DNA from: Pikeienuella litoralis
GTDB taxonomy: Bacteria; Pseudomonadota; Alphaproteobacteria; Rhodobacterales; Rhodobacteraceae
Reading direction: 5' to 3'
Assembly: GCF_037646705.1 (NCBI RefSeq)
Contig: NZ_JBBHER010000008.1
Coordinates: 124,001-188,000, forward strand
Length of the DNA: 64,000 nt
A program made the translations under genes and the position numbers. The notes beneath the pieces were generated by a model. That model searched no databases. It had not been told where the DNA came from and was given only the letters and a program-made list of their open reading frames with translations. Positions 1 to 8,945 of this stretch are shown here, piece by piece. Position 1 is the stretch's first letter. Each line of letters opens with the position of its first letter.

Positions 1-855
1 GGGCGCCAACCGATTCCGATCGTCATGGCCCGCCCCCGGGGCGAACGCGTGATGGGCGAGGCGGCGCTCTCCACGCCGATCCCGGTCAACGCCCTTCCCG
101 GGGCGCGCGGGGTGGTCGAACTCGGCGACGTAGTGCGGATCAGCGAGGAGCGCGCCTCTTACCCGATCTTCCGGCGCAACGGTCATTCCATCGTCATGGT
201 GATGGGCGAGCTGGCCGGCGCATACGAGGCCCCGCTCTACGGCATGCTGTCGGTCGCCGACCGGCTGGAGGCGATGGATTGGGGCGATACGCCGAGACCC
301 GAAATTCGCCTGAACGGCCAGCCCGCCGACACCAGCGCGCCGGTTCTGCTCTGGGACGGCGAATGGGAGATCACATGGGTGACGTTCCGCGACATGGGCG
401 CGGCCTTCGCTGTCGCGCTCCTCGGGATCTATATCCTCGTCGTCGCGCAGTTCGGGTCGTTCCGCCTGCCGCTTGTCGTCCTCACGCCGGTGCCGCTGAC
501 CTTTCTCGGCATCGTGTTCGGGCACTGGCTGTTCAACGCGCCGTTCTCGGCCCCGTCGATGATCGGCTTCATCGCCCTCGCCGGGATCATCGTGCGGAAT
601 TCGATCCTGCTGGTGGATTTCATCCGCCACGCCGCCCCCGAAAGCGGCGTCACCGTCGATACCCTGATCGAAGCGGGCGCCACCCGGTTCAAGCCGATCC
701 TCCTGACCGCCATCGCCGCCATGATCGGCGCGGCGGTGATCTTGGCCGACCCGATCTTTCAGGGCCTCGCGCTCTCGCTGCTGTTCGGGTTGCTGACCTC
801 CACGGCGTTGACGGTGCTGGTGATCCCGGCGATCTACCGCGTCCTCAAGACATGA
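1..855 (+). CDS. RND-family efflux transporter, C-terminal part (5' end outside window)
   Basis: The reading frame is open from base 1 and ends at TGA 853-855, so 284 residues of a longer protein are visible. The last ~150 residues hold several hydrophobic helices in the arrangement of the C-terminal membrane half of AcrB-like or heavy-metal RND pumps, including a helix starting FSAPSMIGFIALAGIIVRNS and a loop that ends in ILLVDFI. The part before it looks like the end of the periplasmic pore/docking region. RND pumps extrude drugs or metals across the inner membrane using proton influx, with an adaptor and an outer-membrane channel. The substrate cannot be read from this fragment. A HlyD-type adaptor follows, but after 236 bases and a strong hairpin, so co-transcription is doubtful. 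Confidence 0.9.
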   Translation, partial: GRQPIPIVMARPRGERVMGEAALSTPIPVNALPGARGVVELGDVVRISEERASYPIFRRNGHSIVMVMGELAGAYEAPLYGMLSVADRLEAMDWGDTPRPEIRLNGQPADTSAPVLLWDGEWEITWVTFRDMGAAFAVALLGIYILVVAQFGSFRLPLVVLTPVPLTFLGIVFGHWLFNAPFSAPSMIGFIALAGIIVRNSILLVDFIRHAAPESGVTVDTLIEAGATRFKPILLTAIAAMIGAAVILADPIFQGLALSLLFGLLTSTALTVLVIPAIYRVLKT

Positions 856-893
856 GCGGGCGGGCCGCCTCCGCGCGGGCCGCGACCCGACTT

Positions 894-929
894 GAAGCGG
901 CGCTCCATCCGCGCCCGGAGCGCCGCTTC
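894..929 (+). terminator. GC-rich hairpin after the RND gene
   Basis: Arms GAAGCGGCGCTCC (894-906) and GGAGCGCCGCTTC (917-929) are perfect 13-bp complements around a 10-base loop. The hairpin begins 39 bases after the RND stop codon. No T-run follows it, so it is either a factor-independent terminator of the T-poor type or a 3'-end-stabilising stem. The rest of 856-1091 shows nothing recognisable apart from the ribosome binding site of the next gene. Confidence 0.5.
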
Positions 930-1091
930 CCGTCTCGACGATCGCATGCGATCACCCCCCGGCCGCCGGATGACGCCCCGGTTTCACCGCTTGCGCAGCG
1001 CTAGAACCCGCCGCGCGCGATCCGCGGGTCGTTGCGTCCGATCCCTCGGAACACCACACTTTGGAGGACGGGATTTAATGGAGTTTCATCG

Positions 1092-2099
1092 ATGGGATAC
1101 CTTCGGCCCGTAAGCGCCGCGATCGTGGTTCTGGCCGTCATCGCCTCGATCGGCTGGTATGTCTGGGAGCGAAACGTCGGAGGGCTCCCGGACGGCTTCG
1201 CCAGCGGCAATGGCCGGCTTGAGGCCGACCAGATCGACATCGCGACCAAGACGCCGGGTCGGATTGCCGAAATCCGTGTGAGCGAGGGCCAGCTCGTGCA
1301 GGCTGGCGACATTCTCGCGGTGATGGACACGCGCGAACTTGCGGCGCAGGTGGCGCGCGCCAGGGCCGACGCGGCCCGCGCCGCCAGCCAGGTCGAGGAG
1401 GTTCGCGCCCTGATCGAACAGCGCCGGGCCGAAAGGGCGCTCGCCGAAGAGGAATTCGCCCGTGCGCGCACATTGGTCGAGCGAGGCGTGAATTCGCAGG
1501 CGCTCGCGAATGAGAAGGAAACCCGCCTCGCCACGGCCGAGGCCGCTCTGAACGCGGCGATCGCCCAGTTGAACACCGCCGAGCGCAGCGTGGAGGCCGC
1601 CGCCGCGCTTGTCGCTCAATTCGAGGCGCAGGTCGCCGACGCCACCCTGACCGCGCCGGTGTTCGGCCGCATCCTCTATCGTCTGGCCCAGCCGGGCGAG
1701 GTTCTGGGCGCCGGCGGCAAGGTCGTCACCCTGCTGGACCTGTCCCAGGTTTACATGGAGGCGTTCCTGCCGGCCGATCAGGCGATGCGCACGGGCATCG
1801 GCGCGGAAGCGCGGATCCGGCTCGACAGCATTCCCTACGCGATTCCCGCCTATGTGAGTTTCGTCTCGCCCGAGGCGCAGTTCACCCCCAAGCAGGTGGA
1901 GACCGCCAGCGAGCGTGAAAAGCTGATGTTCCGCGTCAAGGTTCGCCTGCCCGAGGAACTGGTGAAGGCCTATATCGAACAGGTGAAGACCGGTTTGCGG
2001 GGGGTCGCCTATATCCGGCTTGCGGGGGCCGAGAGCCTGCCCTGGCCCGCCGAGTTCGTGGGCCAGCCGATCCCCGCCGACAAGCTGCCGGGAGGCTGA
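1092..2099 (+). CDS. HlyD/EmrA-type membrane fusion protein (YhiI-like)
   Basis: A 335-residue periplasmic adaptor. One N-terminal membrane segment (about residues 8-22) is followed by a lipoyl-like barrel half (GRLEADQIDIATKTPGRI), a long alanine-, glutamate- and arginine-rich coiled-coil hairpin (about 85-185) and the second barrel half with a beta-barrel domain. ATG 1092 was chosen because GGAG lies 9 bases upstream and the signal-anchor starts there; an upstream in-frame start at 1032 has no ribosome site. The gene ends 3 bases before the RbbA-type ATPase, and the order adaptor, fused ATPase, ABC-2 permease matches yhiI-rbbA-yhhJ of E. coli. It probably links that ABC complex to an outer-membrane channel. 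Confidence 0.88.
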   Translation: MGYLRPVSAAIVVLAVIASIGWYVWERNVGGLPDGFASGNGRLEADQIDIATKTPGRIAEIRVSEGQLVQAGDILAVMDTRELAAQVARARADAARAASQVEEVRALIEQRRAERALAEEEFARARTLVERGVNSQALANEKETRLATAEAALNAAIAQLNTAERSVEAAAALVAQFEAQVADATLTAPVFGRILYRLAQPGEVLGAGGKVVTLLDLSQVYMEAFLPADQAMRTGIGAEARIRLDSIPYAIPAYVSFVSPEAQFTPKQVETASEREKLMFRVKVRLPEELVKAYIEQVKTGLRGVAYIRLAGAESLPWPAEFVGQPIPADKLPGG

Positions 2100-2102
2100 G
2101 CG

Positions 2103-4826
2103 ATGCCGGTCGCCTCGGTCGCCCGCGTCCAGACCGTCACGCATCGCTATGGCGAGGTCCTGGCGCTCGATGACGTGACGCTGGCTCTGCCGGCCGGAAA
2201 GATGTTGGGGCTGATCGGACCGGACGGGGTAGGGAAATCCACCTTGCTCGCCCTTTTGGCCGGGGTCCGCAAGATTCAGGCGGGCGCGGTGACGGTGCTG
2301 GGCCAGGATATGGCCGACCGCCGCCGGCGCGAGGCGGTGTTCGCCCGCATCGCCTACATGCCGCAGGGCCTCGGCAAGAACCTCTACCAGGAATTGAGCG
2401 TTTTCGAGAACCTCGACTTCTTCGGCCGCCTGTTCGGCCATGGCGGGACGGAGCGGCGGCGGCGGATCGACCGACTGACGCGGGCCACCGGGCTGGATCC
2501 GTTCCTGACCCGTCCGGCGGGAAAACTGTCAGGCGGCATGAAACAGAAACTCGGCCTGTGCTGCGCGCTGATTCACGACCCCGATTTTCTGATCCTGGAC
2601 GAGCCGACCACAGGCGTCGATCCATTGTCGCGCAGTCAGTTCTGGGACCTGATCGACGACATCCGAGCCGACCGTCCGGGGATGAGCGTGCTGGTTTCGA
2701 CCGCATATATGGAGGAGGCCGACCGCTTCGACTGGCTGGCCGCCATGGACGACGGGCGCATCCTCACCACCGGCGCGCCGGCTGAACTGCGCGCCGAGAC
2801 CGGCGAGGACACCCTGGAAGCGGCGTTCGTGTCGCTCTTGCCCGAAAGCAAGCAGCGCAAGCGCGATCCGGTGAAGATGGCGCCGCTGGAGGACAGGGAC
2901 GCAGGCGGGCCGGTGATCGTGGCCAAGGGCCTGACCAAACGGTTTGGCGATTTCACCGCCGTCGATGATGTGAGTTTCGAGATCCGGCGCGGCGAGATAT
3001 TCGGTTTTCTCGGCTCGAACGGCTGCGGCAAGACCACCACGATGAAGATGCTGACCGGCCTCCTGGCCCCCAGCGAGGGCGAGGCGTGGCTGTTCGGCGA
3101 AAAGGCCGACGCGCGCAACATCGAGACGCGCAGGCGCGTCGGTTTCATGTCTCAATCCTTCTCGCTCTATGGCGAGCTTACGGCGCGCCAGAATCTGAGC
3201 CTGCACGCGCGCCTGTTCCACATGCCGCCCGCCGCCATCGAACCTCGCATCATCGCGCTTCTGGATGAATTCGACCTTCGCTCGCACGCGGATTCGCTTG
3301 CGGGCGACTTGCCGTTGGGGCTGAGGCAGCGCCTGTCGCTGGCGTGCGCGATCATCCACGGCCCGGACATGCTGATCCTCGACGAGCCGACATCGGGCGT
3401 CGATCCGGTGGCGCGCGATGAGTTCTGGGAGTCGCTCGCCAAGCTGTCGCGGCGCGACAAGGTGACCATCTTCATCTCGACCCATTTCATGAACGAGGGC
3501 ATGCGGTGCGACCGGATCAGCCTGATGCATGCGGGCGATGTGCTGGTGTGCGACACGCCCGAAAATCTGGCGACCGAGGGCGGCTCGACATCGCTGAACG
3601 AGACCTTCATCCGCTATATCACGGAGGCGATGGACGCCCCCGGCGCCGCGCCCGAAAGGCTGAGCGGCGGCGCGCCCACGCCGCCGCGGCGCCGACGCGG
3701 CGCCGGGCTGACGCGGCTTCTGGCCGTCAGCCGCCGGGAGGCGCTGGAGGTGATGCGCGACCCGATCCGCCTGGCCTTCGCGTTCGTCGGCAGCATGCTT
3801 TTGATGCTGCTGTTCGCCTATGGCATCTCAATGGACGTCAACGGGCTGAAATACGCCGCCTATGATCTGGACCGGACGCCCGAAAGCCGCGCCTATCTGG
3901 CCAATTTCTCTGGCTCGACCTATTTCGAAGAGGTCCCGGAGGTCGCCAGCGTCGCGGAATTGCAGCGCCGGATGGTCACCAGTGAAATCACTTTGGCCAT
4001 CGAGATCCCGGCCGGATTCGGCCGCGCCGTCACCGCTGGGCGGCCCACAAGCGTGGCGGCGTGGATTGACGGGGCCGACACCATTCGCGCGGCGACGGTC
4101 GAGGGCTACGTGCAGGGCGCGCACGGCGCGTTCCTGGCGACGCGCGCCGCGGCGGCCGGCCTGGAGGGCATGGCGCAGCCCATCGTCAACATCGAGCCCC
4201 GGTATCGCTACAATCCAAGCTTTGAATCGCTGCCTGCGATGGCCCCGTCGGTGCCCGCGATCCTGCTGATGCTGTTTCCCGCCATCCTGATGGCGGTCAG
4301 CGTCAGCCGCGAACGCGAGATCGGCACCATCACCAATTTTTATGTCACCCCCACCAGCAAACTGGAGTATCTGCTGGGGAAGCAGCTGCCCTATATCGGC
4401 GTCGGTTTCGTCAACTGGCTGATTCTGACCGGCATGGCGGTGTTCCTGTTCGGCGTCCCGCTCAAAGGCTCGGCGCTGGCGCTGGCGCTGGGAGCGCTCG
4501 CCTATGTGGCGGCGGCGACCGGGTTCGGCCTGATCGTTGCGGTGTTCGTGCGCAGCCAGGTGGCCGCGGTTTTCGCGACCATGGTGCTGGCGATGATGCC
4601 GACCGTGCAGTTTTCAGGCCTCACGCAGCCGGTCTCGACACTGGAGGGGGCCGGGCGGCTCATGGGGCAGCTTTGGCCCACCAACTATTTCATGCAGATG
4701 AGCGTCGGCGCCTTCGCCAAGGGGCTCAGCTTTGAGCAGCTCGGCCCCAATATCCTGCTGATCTCTCTCTTCGCGCCGGTCTTCGTAGCGGTGGCGGTCC
4801 TGTTCATGAAAAAGCAGGAGGCGTGA
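2103..4826 (+). CDS. rbbA: RbbA-type ABC transporter: two ATPase domains fused to an ABC-2 permease
   Basis: 907 residues, close to the usual length of RbbA (about 910). Domain order: a first nucleotide-binding domain (about 5-230) with Walker A GPDGVGKST, signature LSGGMKQK and Walker B FLILDEPTTGVDP; a second (about 275-500) with GSNGCGKTT and LILDEPTSGVDP; then an ABC-2 permease (about 540-905) with one membrane helix, a large extracytoplasmic loop and about five C-terminal helices. The second domain has LPLGLRQRLS in place of LSGGQ, a degenerate signature that suggests one weaker ATP site. E. coli RbbA was described as a ribosome-associated ATPase, but the architecture here is that of an exporter. 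GGAGG lies 7 bases before the ATG. Confidence 0.9.
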   Translation: MPVASVARVQTVTHRYGEVLALDDVTLALPAGKMLGLIGPDGVGKSTLLALLAGVRKIQAGAVTVLGQDMADRRRREAVFARIAYMPQGLGKNLYQELSVFENLDFFGRLFGHGGTERRRRIDRLTRATGLDPFLTRPAGKLSGGMKQKLGLCCALIHDPDFLILDEPTTGVDPLSRSQFWDLIDDIRADRPGMSVLVSTAYMEEADRFDWLAAMDDGRILTTGAPAELRAETGEDTLEAAFVSLLPESKQRKRDPVKMAPLEDRDAGGPVIVAKGLTKRFGDFTAVDDVSFEIRRGEIFGFLGSNGCGKTTTMKMLTGLLAPSEGEAWLFGEKADARNIETRRRVGFMSQSFSLYGELTARQNLSLHARLFHMPPAAIEPRIIALLDEFDLRSHADSLAGDLPLGLRQRLSLACAIIHGPDMLILDEPTSGVDPVARDEFWESLAKLSRRDKVTIFISTHFMNEGMRCDRISLMHAGDVLVCDTPENLATEGGSTSLNETFIRYITEAMDAPGAAPERLSGGAPTPPRRRRGAGLTRLLAVSRREALEVMRDPIRLAFAFVGSMLLMLLFAYGISMDVNGLKYAAYDLDRTPESRAYLANFSGSTYFEEVPEVASVAELQRRMVTSEITLAIEIPAGFGRAVTAGRPTSVAAWIDGADTIRAATVEGYVQGAHGAFLATRAAAAGLEGMAQPIVNIEPRYRYNPSFESLPAMAPSVPAILLMLFPAILMAVSVSREREIGTITNFYVTPTSKLEYLLGKQLPYIGVGFVNWLILTGMAVFLFGVPLKGSALALALGALAYVAAATGFGLIVAVFVRSQVAAVFATMVLAMMPTVQFSGLTQPVSTLEGAGRLMGQLWPTNYFMQMSVGAFAKGLSFEQLGPNILLISLFAPVFVAVAVLFMKKQEA

Positions 4827-4829
4827 GGA

Positions 4830-5951
4830 ATGCGGCGCGTCGCGAACGTCTTCTGGCTGATGATCAAGGAGTTCCGCACGCTCTGGCGCGAAGCCATCCT
4901 GCTGCTCCTGGTCATCTACTCTTTCGGGCCCGGTCTCTACATCGAAAGCGCCAGCGAGGGGGAAACGCTCAACAAGGCGTCCGTCACCTTCGTCGACGAG
5001 GACCGGTCCGCGCTCAGCCGCGCGCTTCAGACCTCCCTTCAGATGCCGCGCTATCTGCCGCCGCTCGAGACCACCGCCGACCAGATCGACCGGATGATGG
5101 ATTGGGGCGAGACGGTTTTCGTCGTGGTGATCCCCGCCGGATTCGAGGCGGATGTGCGCGCCGGGCGCACGCCCTCCTTGCAGCTCAACATCGACGCCAC
5201 CAAAACGCAGGCCGCCGCCGTGGGCGCCGGCTATCTGACGGCCACGTTCAATGAGGAAATCAACCGTTTCGCGGCCGGTCACGACATCGTTCAGGCGCCG
5301 CCCATCGACCTGGTGCTGCGCCGGTCATTCAACCCGGCGGGCGATGCGGTGTGGTTGCGGTCGATTTCCTCGCTCTTGAACGCGCTGTCGATGCTGACCA
5401 TCGTTCTCACCGGCGCGGCCGTGATCCGCGAGCGTGAACACGGCACGATCGAGCATCTTCTGCTGATGCCGGTCACCGCGATCGAGATCGCGTTCGCCAA
5501 GATCGTCGCCAACAGTCTCGTGATCTTCGCGGCCTTCGTGTTTTCTCTTTTCATTGTCGTCGAAGGCGCGCTGAAGGTGCCGTTCGCCGGATCCGAAGGA
5601 TTGCTGCTGGCGGGCGCGGCGATCTATCTCTTCGCCGCCGCGTCGATCGGGGTGCTGTTGGGGATCCTGGCGCGGACCATGGCGCAATTCGCGCTGCTCC
5701 TGATGCTGGTCATCATGCCGATCATGATTCTGTCGGGCGGCGTCGCGCCCATTGAAAGTCAGCCCTTGTGGCTGCAGCCCATCACCTGGCTGCTTCCCTC
5801 GCGCCATTTCATGGAGTTCGCCATCGCCATCACCTATCGCGGCGCCGATTTCGCGATCGTCTGGCCGGAATTCTTCTGGACCTTCATTCTGGGCGCGGGG
5901 TTCCTCGCCGCCAGCCTGATCCTGTTTCGCCGATCGATCTCGGCGGGGTGA
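4830..5951 (+). CDS. ABC-2 type permease (YhhJ-like)
   Basis: 373 residues. An N-terminal membrane helix (about 20-40) is followed by a ~140-residue extracytoplasmic domain and five or six C-terminal helices, the ABC-2/YhiN layout. The motif REREHGTIEHLLLMPV in the first cytoplasmic coupling region is typical of the family. It starts 3 bases after the RbbA-type gene with GAGGA just upstream, so the two are translationally coupled. The likely complex is the fused ATPase/permease plus this half-permease plus the HlyD adaptor. The substrate is unknown; related systems export drugs or lipids. Confidence 0.87.
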   Translation: MRRVANVFWLMIKEFRTLWREAILLLLVIYSFGPGLYIESASEGETLNKASVTFVDEDRSALSRALQTSLQMPRYLPPLETTADQIDRMMDWGETVFVVVIPAGFEADVRAGRTPSLQLNIDATKTQAAAVGAGYLTATFNEEINRFAAGHDIVQAPPIDLVLRRSFNPAGDAVWLRSISSLLNALSMLTIVLTGAAVIREREHGTIEHLLLMPVTAIEIAFAKIVANSLVIFAAFVFSLFIVVEGALKVPFAGSEGLLLAGAAIYLFAAASIGVLLGILARTMAQFALLLMLVIMPIMILSGGVAPIESQPLWLQPITWLLPSRHFMEFAIAITYRGADFAIVWPEFFWTFILGAGFLAASLILFRRSISAG

Positions 5952-5952
5952 C

Positions 5953-5968
5953 GGCGCAGGCATGCGCC
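5953..5968 (+). terminator. Short hairpin after the ABC exporter operon
   Basis: GGCGCA (5953-5958) and TGCGCC (5963-5968) form a 6-bp perfect stem with a 4-base loop immediately after the stop codon at 5951. No T-run follows. This is a weak candidate end of the exporter operon. Confidence 0.3.
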
Positions 5969-6049
5969 AACCGGCCAAAGGAGGGCCGAAACCTGGGCGG
6001 CGCCGACCGATAAACGAGGCCGCCGGGAGAGCAGGCCGTGAGACGCCTG

Positions 6050-6078
6050 CTGTCCATCGCCTCGGATTGTTCTATAGA
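6050..6078 (+). promoter_or_regulatory. Possible promoter of the universal stress protein gene
   Basis: CTGTCC (6050-6055) and TATAGA (6073-6078) are 17 bases apart, giving a weak -35 and a fair -10. The region is locally more AT-rich than its surroundings. The start codon of the stress protein gene is 47 bases downstream of the -10. Confidence 0.3.
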
Positions 6079-6124
6079 TGATGCATGGACCGAGCCGAGA
6101 CGCAGGCTCTACATGGAGGTGCGA

Positions 6125-6571
6125 ATGTACAAACACATTCTGGTTGCGACCGATGGATCCGAGCTTGCCCAAAAGGGGCTCGAGCATGGTCTGGCGCTCG
6201 CCAAACAGCTCGGCGCGAAGATTACGGTCCTGACGGTTTCGGAGCCCCTGCGCCCGGAAGCGGCGCGCGCGGCTCAACTGGCCGGCGTCGAGAACGCCGC
6301 CACCCGCTACGATCAACAGATCGACAACCTCATGAAGGAGCGTTTCGCCTTCATCAGGGAGCGCGCGCGTGAACACGGCATCACAGTGGACCTGACGCAT
6401 GAGATCGATGACGCGCCGGCCGAAGCCATCGTCAGGTTCGCCGAAATCCGGAGCTGCGACCTCATCGTGATGTCTTCGCATGGCCGACGCGGCGTGCAGA
6501 AATTGCTGCTCGGAAGCCAGACGTCGGAAGTGTTGGTCAAGACGACCATTCCCGTGCTGGTCATCCGATAG
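6125..6571 (+). CDS. Universal stress protein, UspA family
   Basis: 148 residues, a single Usp domain. The N-terminal strand MYKHILVATDGSE is the usual start of the fold. The C-terminal nucleotide-loop pattern appears as SSHGRRGVQKLLLGSQTSEV, which fits G-x2-G-x9-G-(S/T) with Ser in the first position, so ATP binding is plausible. ATG 6125 was chosen because GGAGGT lies at 6115-6120; longer in-frame starts (6038, 6113) lack a ribosome site and extend past the conserved start. Such cytosolic proteins accumulate under starvation or stress. It appears to be a single-gene unit. Confidence 0.93.
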   Translation: MYKHILVATDGSELAQKGLEHGLALAKQLGAKITVLTVSEPLRPEAARAAQLAGVENAATRYDQQIDNLMKERFAFIRERAREHGITVDLTHEIDDAPAEAIVRFAEIRSCDLIVMSSHGRRGVQKLLLGSQTSEVLVKTTIPVLVIR

Positions 6572-6901
6572 GCGCCGCTGGCGGCGTGAACGCCCCGCGA
6601 GCGACAGGGCCGAGCGGCGCGCGATAGCGCCCCGGGCGGAAGCCCAACCGCTACGGTCGGGGACCGGATTCCCTCCGGCCTCCAGCCGCCGGCGCTCCGA
6701 TGCGCTCTCGGCGCAAACCGGGTCATCGCCGCCGCATCGGCGCCGTCTTCAGGGCGGCCCCGATGGTCTTGAGCGGCGCCCATCGATTGCGAATGAACGG
6801 GCCGTCAATCGGGTGTGTTCAGACCTCTCGTTCGTTCCTATCCTGACATGGCGCGGCCGGAATCGGCCGCGGGCGAAACATTCGACACCGAGGACATTTC
6901 A
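6572..6901. other. Intergenic stretch before the haloacid dehalogenase gene
   Basis: No convincing gene is present. The reading frames here are short, start without ribosome sites and encode arginine- and proline-rich sequence typical of GC-rich non-coding DNA. Near the 3' end a 7-bp perfect hairpin, GCGGCCG-GAAT-CGGCCGC (6853-6870), lies about 30 bases before the dehalogenase start and could fold in its leader mRNA. An AT-richer patch just before it (about 6825-6850) is the likely promoter area, but I could not assign clear -35 and -10 boxes. Confidence 0.5.
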
Positions 6902-7597
6902 ATGAACGCCAAGACACCCTCCGTCATTGTGTTCGATGTAAACGAAACGCTGCTCGACATCACCACGCTGGAGCCTCTGTTCGACCGCGTGTTCAACGAT
7001 GGATCCGTCATGCGGGAATGGTTCGCGCAGCTGGTCCTCTATTCCCAGACCATGACCCTCTCCGGGCTCTATACGCCGTTTGGCGCGCTGGCCGTCGGAG
7101 CCTTGCGCATGATCGGGCGAACGAAGAACACGCCCGTGACCGACCAGGACATTGATGAGCTGAAGGAACGCATGGGCGCGCTCCCCGCCCATCCCGACGT
7201 CGTCCCCGCCCTGACCCGGCTGCGGGATGCGGGCCTGCGCCTGGCGACATTCACCAACTCGGCGCCCGGGCCGGGCCCTTCGCCGCTCGAGCGCGCCGGG
7301 ATCGGCGGGTTCTTCGAGCGCTCGCTCAGCGTCGACGCCGTCCGGAAATTCAAACCGGCCCCCGAAACCTACGCTCACGTCGCGACGGAGATGGATGTTC
7401 AGCCGTCGGACCTGTGTCTGGTCGCCTGTCACGTCTGGGACACGATCGGCGCCCAGTCCGCCGGGTGGCTGGGCGCGCTGGTGACACGGCCCCATAACGC
7501 CCCGTTCCCGGCGGAGCAGGCGCCGCAGCCGGACTTCGTTTCGCCCGACCTCGTCGATCTGTCGGAGCAGATGCTGCGCCGCTGGTCGATCGCATGA
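6902..7597 (+). CDS. Haloacid dehalogenase, type II (L-2-haloacid dehalogenase-like)
   Basis: 231 residues of the HAD superfamily. Motif I is DVNETLLD with the nucleophilic Asp, motif II is the FTNS strand, motif III is the Lys in RKFKPAPETY, and motif IV is CLVACHVWDTIGAQSAGW, the pattern specific to type II 2-haloacid dehalogenases (hydrolysis of 2-haloalkanoic acids to 2-hydroxy acids via an aspartyl ester). ATG 6902 is preceded by GAGGA and begins just before motif I; a longer start at 6815 would add an unrelated tail. The natural substrate is uncertain, since many family members act on other small acids. It is isolated from its neighbours by long non-coding gaps. Confidence 0.9.
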   Translation: MNAKTPSVIVFDVNETLLDITTLEPLFDRVFNDGSVMREWFAQLVLYSQTMTLSGLYTPFGALAVGALRMIGRTKNTPVTDQDIDELKERMGALPAHPDVVPALTRLRDAGLRLATFTNSAPGPGPSPLERAGIGGFFERSLSVDAVRKFKPAPETYAHVATEMDVQPSDLCLVACHVWDTIGAQSAGWLGALVTRPHNAPFPAEQAPQPDFVSPDLVDLSEQMLRRWSIA

Positions 7598-8194
7598 CGG
7601 CGCGGGCGCGTCAGACCCGCCGCGCAGCGCGCTGAGAAACGCGCCCGGAACTCCGGAAACCTCGCCCGACGGGCCATGGCTGAAGCTGCCCGCCGCAACC
7701 CGGGGCGCCGGAGGGCGCGTATCGGCGCGCCATCGACAAGACCGCCGGTCGCCCTCGCGATCACGCTCATGACCCGCATCCTGCCGAGAGGAGGACGCGG
7801 CCAAGGCGCATGGAGGCCCGCTGCAAGGTCGGAACCGGCTCACGGGCGACTTCACGAAAATTTGGTTCACAATCGGCGGGAGAAGGATGAACGACGATTG
7901 AGTCGCTCTCGTGTCCGGGGTGTTAATCCTTACAGTGCGCCGGGAGGCGGCTCATTTCGCCTTCGCCGGCGCGGCCGCCGCTGAAATGCGCTCAAGAACG
8001 CTGAGGGAGCAAGGATACGGTTGTCGTTCAAACTGGTCTTGGCGTCAGCAGGCCTCGGGCGCGCCGTCGCGGCGGGCTTTGCGCGCCCGCGACCGGGCGC
8101 GACCGCGCGGGGAGTCGCGCCCGGTCGTCGGGCCATTCCTGGCGTGATCGCGTTCTGACGCTTGTCGATGGCGATCCCCCTGTAACGACCGCCG
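7598..8194. other. 600-base non-coding stretch
   Basis: No reading frame here has both a ribosome site and protein-like composition. The visible structure is one very strong hairpin (8090-8127, listed separately) and a locally AT-richer patch at about 7855-7935 containing GAAAATTTGGTTCAC. A 26-codon frame at 7811-7891 and a four-codon ATGAACGACGATTGA after GAGAAGG (7887) were considered and are not supported. The stretch may hold the dehalogenase 3' end, the promoter of the membrane protein gene and possibly a small RNA. Confidence 0.5.
8090..8127. terminator. 14-bp perfect hairpin in a non-coding gap
   Basis: CGACCGGGCGCGAC (8090-8103) and GTCGCGCCCGGTCG (8114-8127) are exact complements around a 10-base loop. 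The structure lies 492 bases after the dehalogenase stop and 67 bases before the next start. There is no T-run on either side. It could be a terminator of transcription entering from upstream, the core of a structured RNA, or an intergenic palindromic repeat; the sequence alone does not decide. Confidence 0.4.
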
Positions 8195-8872
8195 ATGGCG
8201 GGTGAGCCCGACCTCCCCCCCGCGCCCGAGCCAAAGGGCGCGACGATCCGCATTCTTCTGAGGATCGCCGTCCTGCTGCTGGCCGCGTATGGCGTTCATC
8301 TTCTGATCGGCTGGGCGGCGCATCTCTCCATCTCGGGGAATCCCCACGCCCGGACAGGAGTGCTGATCGCGCTGGTGCTGACCTACGCGTTGCTCATCGC
8401 CATCCCCTTCGTGCCCGGTGTCGAACTCGGGCTCTTGCTCATGGCCATGGAAGGGGCCCCGATCTCGCCGCTTATCTACGCCGCGACCATAATGGGGCTG
8501 GGGGCCGCCTACGCCGCCGGGGCATGGCTCCCCTACTCGCGCCTGCACGGCATGTTGGCCGACATGCGGATGCGCCGCGCCTGCGCGCTGTTGGATCGGA
8601 TCGCTCCACTCACCAGCGAGGAAAGAGTCCAGATGCTGCGAAGCCGGGCGCCGGCGTGGGCGCGCCCGTTTGTCTCGCGCTATCGCTATCTCCTGCTCGC
8701 CGCGCTGGTCAACCTGCCCGGCAATTCTCTCATCGGCGGCGGCGGCGGCATCCTGTTCATGGCGGGCCTGAGCCGCCTGTTCCGCCCCGCCGCCACGCTG
8801 TTGACGATAGGCCTGGCGGTCGCGCCGGTTCCCTTGATCGCCTGGCTGTTCGACATCAAGATCATGAATTGA
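8195..8872 (+). CDS. Integral membrane protein, possibly DedA/VTT-like
   Basis: 225 residues with a proline-rich cytoplasmic N terminus and about five hydrophobic segments (about 20-42, 55-75, 80-110, 165-190, 195-220). The region FVPGVELGLLLMAMEG and the later NLPGNSLIGGGGGI with its following helix resemble the re-entrant, glycine-rich segments of VTT (DedA/TVP38) proteins, which are thought to move lipids. The match is weak and I do not claim the family. The ATG at 8195 has no clear ribosome site, but no better start lies nearby. The next gene is convergent. Confidence 0.7.
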   Translation: MAGEPDLPPAPEPKGATIRILLRIAVLLLAAYGVHLLIGWAAHLSISGNPHARTGVLIALVLTYALLIAIPFVPGVELGLLLMAMEGAPISPLIYAATIMGLGAAYAAGAWLPYSRLHGMLADMRMRRACALLDRIAPLTSEERVQMLRSRAPAWARPFVSRYRYLLLAALVNLPGNSLIGGGGGILFMAGLSRLFRPAATLLTIGLAVAPVPLIAWLFDIKIMN

Positions 8873-8945
8873 GCGCCGCGCCGCGCAGGTCGATCGTCAG
8901 TCTCTCAAGGCCCGGTTCCGAAGACGCGGCTCTCAAGGTCTCCGG

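Noticed and set aside
7811..7891. A 26-codon small gene in the 600-base gap
   Set aside because: AGGAGG is too far upstream, the peptide has no hydrophobic or structured segment, and no independent support exists.
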